From NCBI RefSeq assembly GCF_014905175.1, contig NC_057789.1, positions 5,394,001-5,458,000 on the forward strand: a stretch of DNA of 64,000 bases, written 5' to 3'. A program made the translations under genes and the position numbers. This stretch comes from Aphidius gifuensis (lineage: Eukaryota > Arthropoda > Insecta > Hymenoptera > Braconidae). How positions within the stretch are numbered: position 1 is the stretch's first letter; each line of letters opens with the position of its first letter. Below the pieces are notes generated by a model. That model was not told where the DNA came from. It made no database searches and saw only the letters and a list, made by a program, of their open reading frames with translations. Of this stretch, positions 11,575-23,500 are shown one piece after another.

Positions 11575-14500
11575 ATGTCTGAAGAATTCAAACTTGGAGA
11601 TCTTGTTTGGTGTGTATTGTTTATTTATATTATATATAAAATATATTCACTTGTTTACAAATTAAAATGTGCTAAATAAATTGTGGTGAATAATATTATT
11701 TGTTTTAATTCAATTACAGGGCTAAGATGAAGGGATTTCCACCTTGGCCAGGACGGGTAAGTTAAACATATTATAATTTTACTCATTTTATGGTTTATCC
11801 ATGTTCCCCTCTCACTTCAACGACATTTGTGTACAAGAGCATGTGTGTGATTGTCTGGCGCCGCGCCACGCATTCCGGCATCTCCCGCCTATCAACTTTT
11901 GGCGGGATTTTTACCAAATAAATAATACACAAATTATTCGGCTAATCAGCTGACCCACAAATGTCAAAATAAACATATCAATTTATCAATAATAAACAAT
12001 AGACACAATGTGTCTATTATCATATTTAAACTCATTCAATAATAATAAAAAAATATTTCTAACAAAAATATAACCTCAAAAAAAAAAATTTACTTTTTTA
12101 CTCAATTTTTTTTTTCATTTATAAAATTATCTTTTACTCCAAATTAATTATTGTCATGTTGTCTATTATTTTTTTATGTTTATTAATAATTAAATGTACT
12201 ATTTTTAAAATAATTAATTTTATTGATAAAAGGTATCAAATCCATCTAAAGAAATTAAGAAACCAGCAGCAAAAAAAGGTCCAACATTTTGCGTATTTTT
12301 CTTTGGATCAAATAACTAGTAAGTTGATGAATATTATTTAAAAATTGATGAGTAATTTATTTATTTAATTTTTCTATTTAACAAAAAATTATTAATTTAA
12401 TTTTTAGTGCCTGGATTGAAAAGGCTAATATTCAGTCTTATCATCAACACAAGGACACACTGATTAGCTCTAGTAAAACTGGACAATTTAAATCAGCTGT
12501 TGAAGCTATTGAAGATTTTATTGCTAAAGGCGAAGTATGTTTATTGATAATAATTAAATTAGAAGCTATACTAATTGATAAATATAAAAATTAATGATTG
12601 AAATAAATTTATAACAACAACAGGTATTTGAAGATGGTCCAGATCCAGATTCATTATTTGATAGACTAAAAGAAGAAACAAATACTGATGTAGTAGCCAA
12701 GAGTCCAAAACCAACAAAGCCACGTAAGGTTAGTATCATTATCCCAATATTAAATATTGTTTTTATTTATGATATATTTATAATTAATTATTATAATTAT
12801 AATTAGGAAACACCAAAGGCAAAAAGATCAGAATCCAGTCTTGGAAGTCGTCCAGCTAAAAAACGACGTGAATCAACTGCAAGTAATAGTAATATTAGTA
12901 GTACAAGTCCAGCATTGAATCATGTGTCTCCAGTACCACCACCAAGAAAATCAACATCAACATTACTCAACAGGCCAGCCAACATCACAAGACCTGTAAG
13001 TTAATCTCTCCTTTTTTTTTATTTTGTTTAACCCATTTTAAAATTTATTTCACCTGTCAACACACAACAAAAATTATTATCAAACAACAAAAAATTAAGT
13101 ACATTATTGTTGTTTAAAAAAAAAAGTAATTTTTATAATTAATTAGCATATAAAAATTATTGTTTATTGAAAGATAAACAATTGATGATTACCAGGGTTA
13201 TTTAATTGTATAGAAAAAAATTAATTTAAAATAATATTAAAGCTGGAAAGTTTATCATTAAATATCATGCTGGGTAGACATAAAAATAATGGTTGACTTT
13301 TTGGTATCTCATAACTCAACAGTGGTTCTCATCTTGCTATTATGCGCATGATCCAACGTCACCAATGAGTCACTCAAGCGCGCGTATCAAAAATATCTCT
13401 CCATTAACTGCACTTGTTTTAAATATTTTTTTTTTTAATACCAAAATTTTTTTAAAATTATTTTTATGATAATTAATAAAAAAATAAATGTTTTGTTTTT
13501 TTAAGGTAACACCATTACTTGATGTTGAGACAATGTCACAAACTTTGAAAGATAAAAATATTCTTCCATCAAATTTGAAATTTGGTTTTCTTGGTCTTGG
13601 AATAATGGGAAGTGGTATTGTTAAAAATTTGATAAACAGTGGTCATCATGTCGTCGTCTGGAATAGAACAGAAGACAAGGTATGTTTTTTGATATAATTT
13701 TGATTTTTTATTTTTAATATTTCTACTGTTATTTGGGTTGAATTTAGAGCTATGATTAATTCTTATCAGTCAAACAAAATGTTGATTTTTTTTCAGCATC
13801 TTTGCTTGTCTGTCAAATACCTTATTAGAACTTGAGAAAAAAAAAAAAAATACTATTTAATCCTTGAAGTAAAACAAACAAAGCTATTATTATTTTTTAT
13901 ACGTATTTTTTTTTTTTGTTTTATTTACAATTGACAGAATATTTACAATTCTTATATATTATTTACGATTTAAATTAAAATATTACGATTATATTGTAAT
14001 TACAGTCGAGTTCAGCATGATTGTTGATATAAATCTATTGCATTTAGAAGATTATTTGAAATGATTGAATCCAACGTTCTTCGTACTGTTTACATTGCAG
14101 TACTGTCTGGCAGACATGCGAGTATCTTTTTATCGCACGTCACTCTGTCGGACACACTATTCTCGATTGCGTAACCAACGCACTTGTCTCAATTGTTGTT
14201 ACAAATAAAACTCCATTATTTATTTGTTAATTTTTTTCATAAGAGCCGAGTCTTTTTAATCGCTTAACCCTGTTTTATTATATTTTAATATTATTTTATC
14301 GAACGCCCTTGTTTTTTTTTTTCAATATTTTATTTTGTATTTCGAATGAGTTTCGAATATCAATTGAATTTTTATTATTCAATATTAATTTGATAGACAT
14401 GGTTACTATAAATTTTTAGTGCGTGTATTTTTTTCTACACGTGTCTTGATAACTAATTAAATATTTTATCAAATTATCTAATTTTTAAATAAACCAATTG

Positions 14501-17500
14501 GAAGGTTTTTTTTATCTTTATTTGATTATTATTTTTTAGATGATACATTTGCGTTGAGAAAAAAAATAGATAAGCCTCTCGTACTCTTGTTTATTTTTAA
14601 TATTATAAATTTAATTTTTTTTTTTTTCGTGAATGATTCATGCCGTCAATTGAATCTTCATGTCCCACATGAAATTTTTTATTTTAATTCACAACAAAGT
14701 CGGATAATTTATTTATTTCGAATTTCGATAGTTAATATATTTCTGAGGAATTAACATTTCTTTTTATATAAAAAAATATTCAAGCATTAATTACCAACGA
14801 CAGTATAATAAAGAGAACTAATTTTTATTTTTTAAATACTAAGACACGTTTTATTTTCTCTTGGTATCTCAATTGATTTTTTTTTTTTTTTTTTCGATTT
14901 TTAATACAGTCAATTAACGGTTTATTATTAAAAACATATTTTGATTTTTAAATTTATTTAGCCCATGTGTTGTTGGTATAATCGTTAGCTTGAATAAAAA
15001 ATATTAAAATGATTCTATCTTTTTTATTTCAATTATTATTTATTGATATATATTTTTTAAATTTTTGACAAAATATTACTTTCTTTTTTTTTTTTTTCAA
15101 TTTTTTTGATATTATTGATAAACACATGATTTAAAATGAAAAATATATTTTTCTAAAATTTGTCTGTGGAAGACTGACTGTATTTTTTTAAATATTTTTT
15201 TTTTTTCAAAATCGATTTAAGTTGTGCTATAATAAATATGTCGCCACATAACCAGCCAATCAGATATTTTTTTTTTCATTGATATTGCATAAATTTGCCT
15301 GCCAACCCACCAATCACGTACTTTTTTTCTTTTATTTTCTTTAAAAATTATTACTATTAATATATTATTATTTTAAAACTATCCTTTTTTTATTTTTTGG
15401 CAGTCGTTTAAAAATCTCTTCATTTTATTATTACTATATTATTATTTCATTATCAGATTTTCGTAAATTTAAATTAATTGTATCTATTATTTTATATTTT
15501 TTCTATATCTCTCAGATATATTTAATTTAAAATGACATTGAGCCAAAGGACAAATAAGTAGGGCTTCAGTCATTTAAATAAAAATATTTATCGGGTTAAA
15601 TAAAAATTTCTCACAACCCTTTTATAAATATATTTAAATAAAACAATTACGTTAAATAATAGCATTCTTTTTTTTTTATACTCTGTATTTATTATTATTC
15701 TTATTATATGATTATTCTTAGCTGAATACAGTATTGAGTTTGAGAATAATAATTCCAACCTTTTATTTATTTTTTATTTATCAATTGACATCTAAAATGT
15801 GTGTAAATTTATTATTATTTTCCGAGCTAAAACACAAAAGAAATTTATCCTTTTTTTTCATTTTTATTAAAACCATTTTTTTTTTTTTTTTTGTTAATCA
15901 TCATTGGTAATCACAATTATAACACAAAGTGCTTTACATCATTCTGGCACACACGGGCATTTTCGTTTTCACTGATATTTTTTTTTTAATTTTTAAATTT
16001 TGTTGGAAGGCACGTCTCTGTGTGTACGCGCTATTAAAATCGCACCGCAATTAATCACAGTTTAAAAATATTTTTGTTTTTATTGATTAAAAATTTATAT
16101 ATTGTTAAAATAAAAATTCACATAATAATTAAATTATCACAATAAATTAATTTTCGCCACTCAAAGTTTAGTTTCTTGTGGCAAAACAGGCATACTTTTA
16201 CTTGGTGCTAATAAACCAAGACCCTCTGGTGCTGTTGTTTTTTCATGTGATATAAATTCAACACTTGTACCACGATATATTGGTAAATTAATATTAAATT
16301 CTTTTCCAATATTTAAATCATCATCAAATTCTTCAATTTTATGTAATATTGCTGGATTATTAAATAAAAATGGTGGTGGTGGTTCTGGTGGTCCATTTTC
16401 AATATAATTAATATGTATACCATCAATACCATCAATATGTCCATGTGGACTTGCTGATGAAAATTCAGTTGGTGTATAATATTCACTTGGAAGATCATCA
16501 ATACTTGTAAATGTTGCCATATTATTTAATTTTGTTTTAAAATATTCATCAAATTCAGCAATTGAATTTACATTATTTGGATCAAATACAACTGGTAATC
16601 CATTTTTACCATTACGACAATTATCAAGATATAAATTTGGCAAATTTTCCAATACTTTATTTAATGTTTGTTGTTGATATTTATAACCTTCACGTAAACG
16701 TAATACTTGATGTGCACTAAATTTACGTATTTTATTACGCTGGAAGACGTAGTTTTCACGTACCCAGTTGAGCTGACCAGTTGAATAATCACGTACACGT
16801 TTAACCTGTAATTCAACAGTTGATTCCTTGATTTATATTTTAGAGTTAATTCTCAGTAATTTTAATTTTTCATCTATTCTATATTATTTATTTATTTAAT
16901 TGGTTAATTGGTTAATTAAATTAATTAATTTATATTTATTAATTTATATATAAATTAAATTATAAAAAAAATATATACCTGATCATTGTATTGATCTCGT
17001 AGTGTTGTTAAATGACTTGTTCCATAATCACGTATATCACGTATGTGTCTCATTTGTCCCTCATAACTGTCTCTTATCCATTCAACTTGTTGTGTACAAT
17101 TATCCTTAATTCTGTGCACCTGTTGTGTATAATTTTCACGCAATCTTTCAAGCTGTAAACTTTTATATTGCTCAATATTATCAAGCATCTGGTATATTTG
17201 TTTGGCACGTGGTGTTTTACCATAATGACAACAACAACACCAGTTGCAACAACCACATCTAAAATAACATGAAATATTTATTCAGTTATTTATTATGACA
17301 AAGACAATAATTAATATGTTATATTAAATAATTAAACAATTAAACTTACCGATTTAATAAATAACGTATAAATTGTACAAGTAATGTTAACAATAAAAAT
17401 CCAGTTGCACTTAATGCACCAACAAATAAACTTAATAATTTAATTGTTTCATATGTTGCTGGATCCATTTTAATATAAACATATGTTGTTAAATTTGATA

Positions 17501-20500
17501 TTGGATTTGCAGCAAAACATTTATAACGTCCAACATCATGACGATGTAAATTTTTAATAAATAATGATCCATTAACTAATAATTTAATTCTTTCTTGATT
17601 ATTATAAAATATATTTTCGCTATTATGCTGATGTACAATTGGATGATTATGATCATCTGGAAATGATGGATCTGGTTTCCAATGAAATATTTCAAGTGTT
17701 GGTGTAACCCATGTTATTGATGGTGCTGGATTACCATAAAATTCACAATTTAATGTAACATTACTATACAATGGATATAAATAATTATCAGATGTTTTAT
17801 CAATAATAAATGGTGGTGTACAATTTAAGTACTGTAATGCATGTAATGTATCAACAGTTCCAGTTTCATTACCACATAATAAACCACTTTCAAATGCACT
17901 ATTATGTGAATGACTTTTAGCCCATTTAACAAACCAAAACATACGACAATCACATGCCCAATAATTACCTTGAAGATGTAAATATTCAAGTCTATTTAAA
18001 TTAGCAAGTGATGCTGGTAAAAATGTTAATTTATTATTACGTAAATCAAGTTTTTCTAAATTTTTTAAATTATCAAGTGCTTTACCTTGTATTGCACGTA
18101 ATAAACTATGGCTTATTGTTAAATTTTTTAAATTTATTAAATTTGATAAATCATCATTTCTCAATATTTCAATTGTAATATCATTCATTATTAGTTCACG
18201 TAAATTAATTATTGGTTTCCATAAATCATTTGATAAATGTTGTATTTTTGTTTTACTCAAGTTGAGTATTAGCAAATTTTTTAAACCAAAAAATGCTGTA
18301 TTTGTTAAATTTGTTATTGGATTATTTGATAAATCAAGTTGTTCAAGTTGCTCAAGTTCCATAAATAAATTCCATGGTAAATATTTAATTTCATTATTAG
18401 CAAGTTCAAGTATTTTTAATTTACGTAAACCTGAGAATAAACGTCCAGGTAATTCAGTTAAATAATTTGTTGATAATATTAATATATTTAAATCACGATT
18501 TGGCTTGAATGTATGATCTGGCAATGATACTAAACGATTATTTGATAAATTTAATAATTTTAAATTTTTAATTAATGAAAAACCTTGATAAGGTAATACA
18601 ATTAATCTATTATTTGATATTATTAATTTATCAAGTAAATTAAAACCTTGTATTATAGCACGTGGTAATGATGTCAATGAATTACCATTTAAATTTAAAT
18701 ATTTTAATTTATTTAAACGTGAAAATATATCCTCTGGTAATGATGCTATATTATTATTATCTAAATTTAAATATTCTAAATTTTTTGTATTATTAAATAC
18801 ACCATTTTCAATACGTTCAATACCACTTGATGTCCATGATAAACGTTCAAGTTTTTCATTGTTATCAAATATATTTGATGGTAGTGTTATTAATTTTACA
18901 TTTATCATGACAATGTCAATTGTATTTGATGGTATTTTTATCCTTAAACTTGTATTTATTTTTTCGCAATATATATTTGTTATTGTACATTGACAACCAG
19001 CTTGACAATTTACATTGTTGTCTTGTATTGATAATATTGAATCGTATGAACATGATACAATATTTACCATAAACATCAGTAATATCATCAACAGCACAAG
19101 TCCTAATTGACCATGACATTTTGATTGGTCGTATTTTTTAATTCTTCTTATTATCATCCCTGATTTAATTTTTTATTATTATAATTATATTTTTTTTTTA
19201 GTTTTATTATTTTCAGTCGCAGACCTACTCCCATCTCCTAATGTGAAACAATGTCGTTTGGTCGAGTCCACCACCGACCAACACGTATATTTTTTTTTAT
19301 TTTTTTATTTTCTATTTATTATCTTTTAAAATTACCTAATTATTATTATTTTTTTTTTATAATTTCAATTCAGTCTTTATTTATTTATTATTATTATTAT
19401 TTTGCTCATTGTGACGCTCAACTTTGTCGAGTATTAAAAACCGGAAATTCAATAACAGACTTTTTAACCAATGTAAAACATTTTCACTCTTTTTTTTTTT
19501 CACTTGTTATTGTAATAATTAGTAGATTAATTTTATTTTTACTCCATTTTGATGTTATTATTGGCCGACTTGCCGTCGGGGTATATATGTCAATCAACAA
19601 AAGCTGATAATTTAATTTTTTTTTTTTTTTAAATTTTATCACTCTTTTGAGTAAAAATTGATGAAAATTTGAAGAAAAAAAAAAAAATTTATAAATTCTA
19701 TTGATTATTATTTATTCAATGGCTATATAGGTGTATATATTTTTTTTTTTTCATAATTTATATATCATATATTTTAAAATGAATCATAGTGTCAATGATT
19801 GTTTGATGATTTTTTAATAAATTTAAACATGACACGCCGAGTTCAATGATTTGTGTTAATGTTAAATAAATATTTAAATAATTATTAAATAACTGATGCA
19901 CAATCACTAAACACACTCAACGAACGAACAAAAATTGACTGGCTAGGGTTACTGAATACCACTGAATACTGTTTCGTAGCTCCGCGTGGCCTGCTGGTGC
20001 TTGTTCGTGTAGTATTATTATTCATGCTTTTTGTGAAAAGGCAACAGAGCCATCGAATTTAGCTGCGCAAGAAATATGACAACGTTGCTTCACTCTGTAT
20101 TATGGAGCAAGTGAGATAGTCATTATATCAAAATATATATGCTTTTATATAATACGAAGAAAAGAGATATAAAATGTTAAATTGCAGACTTTACAAAATG
20201 GACGTATTTTAGGGATAGAAAAATAAAAGGAAAAAGAAAAATCGACCAAGAAAACTCACACAACATTTGACATGAGTATAAATTTTTCCTTGGCTATTCA
20301 AACTTTTTCTTTTTTTTTGCCTCAACAAAGGCTCAACCTCCCCTGGGTATTACTTGTGTGTCACAAAAGTCTCAACTTGTTTTTTATTTTTCTCTTCTTG
20401 AAATGCTCCGAATTTTGCTGAACGAAATTTGTTACCGACTCTTTCTACTTGAAGATGTTACCTTAAATTTTTAATATTTATTCAATACCCACACACATTT

Positions 20501-23500
20501 GATATTTTATTTTTTTATTATTTAAATATCGAGATTTTTATTGGAGCCAACATTTATGATGTCCGGTTTGATGACAGCTCGTTGCCTTTTACAAAAAAAT
20601 AATTTTCATTGTGTAAAATTCGTTTTTTTTTTTTTTTTGTGTAAACTTGGATCGTGTTTATTAATTTTTAGTTCATCTAAAAATATGTCATTTTATGAGA
20701 CATAGTATATTTGTCAACAGTGTCTTCTACATTTAATTTTCATTTGTAAAATTATATTCACATGAATTTTTTACTTGTTCTTATTTAATGTATTTTTGGC
20801 ATTACTGTATTACCACCACCACTGACACTATTTTACACTAACTTAGATTGTTAATTATTTAAATAAATTAATAATTTAACAATTTATTTATCTATTATTA
20901 ATAATCATTCATATTTAAAATTAATAATCAGCCTGGTCTAATTTTTTAAATTCAATTTTAATCAAAAAACAACAACAACAACAATTAATTGATGTAAACA
21001 ATTTTTTTAACTACTATACATGAATATTTTCCATTGTCGTTTTTTATTTTCGAGCAATTATTATCTTGTTATCACAATATACATAGCAGTTGAATAGTTG
21101 ATAAAAATAAAAATAGTTTTTTTGTCATATGAATAACTCTCCACGTGGATCACCTTGACTAATTACACATGTTAATATTATTATTTATTTTTAACAAGAA
21201 GACAATATACGTAATTAAATATAAATTTAACTTAAATAATATTCCTATGAAAAATCATGACGTCATATAAATTTTTTAAATAAAACATTTGGAATTTATT
21301 TTTATCAGACGATGACAAGCGTTATAAAATAAATATCCACCTATGTATATATTTACTCACTTTGTAATATGATATTAAACAAAGTATACTCAATATATAG
21401 AAGAAGAATAAAATAGAGCATACATTTAACCTATAGTTTTTTATATTATTATATTATTTTTGATATTTATTAAAGCATAACTGAGTAATGGTGTAGATGC
21501 TCTCTCCTGCCTTGAGTGACTTACATTGTCGTCGTCGTTGATGTGGCATTGATGTGGTCATGGTCAGGGAGAGTCACAATAATCTCAACAATTTAGCCAA
21601 TGCAATATGTCGTTGATAATTATTTATCGATAAATACTAGTCTTTTTTTTTTTTATTACTATTTTTATTAATTCATGACAACGTATACTTAGAAGCAAAA
21701 AAAGCTCCTCAATTTATGAACTACATTTAAAGTTGTTTATAACACAACTAAGTGTATCATAAAATATTAATGTTTAAATTTTTAAAAGTAAAAATAAAAT
21801 ATAAAGAGATATGAAAGAACGACATAAGGGTCGTTTTTTTTATTATTTATTTCTTAGAAAGAAAAAAAAAAATGGTAATATAGTTAAGAAGAGAAAATAT
21901 GCTAAGTAGAGTTAAGAACATTGTTGACATGATGTTTATTCGTTTGCTCAATGTTTCACTTGGGTATTCGTTCAAGTAAAAAGAAAATATTACATAGTTT
22001 TAAATCAGCTGGGCCATATGCAATGTTGCCGTTGTGTAATAGTATGACCTGGAATGATAGAGTCAACCAGTTGGGTACGATCAATATTACCCGAGCAATG
22101 GCAATACCGCAAAAAAAGAGGGCGGAGGTGAGAGTGACAGAGAGAGGATATTATAAATAAAGCCTGACATCGACTGCCTGGTACAAAAAAAGAGAGGTCT
22201 CTCCCTCTTTTTTATTATTCCATTAAATATACCCTCTTTTCTTTTCTTTAACCCTGTGCCTTTTTTTACTTCACCCCTTTTTTTTTTTCATTTTGGCCTT
22301 GCTTTTTTTGTTCAACGGTTTGTCTCATCCATTTCTATCAATTTTATTATCTTTTTGGTTTTTTTTTTTTTTTTCTTTTTATCATCATTTATATATTCAA
22401 CTTGGTTTGTTATCTTCAAATTGTTATGATACACGTTTTTTGTTGTTGTTATTATACAAATTGTGATGATGTTTTCGTTGGACTTGTTATCTGTTTATCA
22501 TTGACTGATAATAGGCAATTTGTTGAAATTGTTTGTGCATTGAATAACGTATCAATTTGACGATTGATTTATTATTATTTAATTTTTTGTAAAGATGAAA
22601 TAGGTATAAAGAAATAAAAGTTTTAATAATACGTAGGTTGATGAAGATTATATTTCTCATGACTTGAATTGATCAAATGAAAATTAATCATTTGACCAGA
22701 CTCAATTGGCGGAGGAGGAGAGGATTTATTAAATATCTATGTATTATTTTTCTCTCTCGCATCATTTGTAAAGTTATATTTATATTTTGTATGTTTAAAA
22801 ATACTCTGGTAACTTGTATTATTTTTTATTTTATCTTTATATTCAAAACTACGCGTTGATACTTTGATGTTGGCTAAAAAAAATATTATTGTATTTTTGT
22901 ATTGACTCGTCTATTTTTATGATTGAATATATTTTTTTATTTTTTTATTATTTTTGTGATTTATAATATTTCATTTGTTGATTTATTTAAATCTGGGAAA
23001 TTAAAAAATTTATTTTAGTCTCTGTTATTATTGGCATGGAAATTAATTTTTTATTTTCATTTATTACTATAATTTTGCCAATTTAAATGTAGTGTTTAAA
23101 AATGTCAATGCCAAATTCAACAATAATTATTATAATTTACGTAAGATCAAGTTAACTTTGGTTCCTAAAAATCTTGACAATAACAAAGGTCGAATATTTT
23201 TCTCTTCAAAGCCAATTAAACTAGACGAAAAAAAAAAATAAAAAAAAAATTTCTTTTTAACAACGTCACAAATAATTTATATTATTTTTAATAATATTTT
23301 TTTATTATTTATATGTGACGTTAATTAAGCCTGAAGTCTCACAATGTTATTCCAATTAAATAATCACTAAAAAAAAAAAAAAAAAATGTTTTATAATACC
23401 TTTTATTGTTATTTATACAATATTATTTTTTTTTTTTAAATAAAATTCTAAAATCAATATTCATTAGCATGAAGGTGACTATGACGTTGGTTAGAAATTA

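Noticed and set aside
19251..19607. 118-codon plus-strand frame (and 18262-18465 antisense to LRRs)
   Set aside because: Phe/Tyr/Ile-rich T-run translation, or shadow of the LRR-Ig gene.
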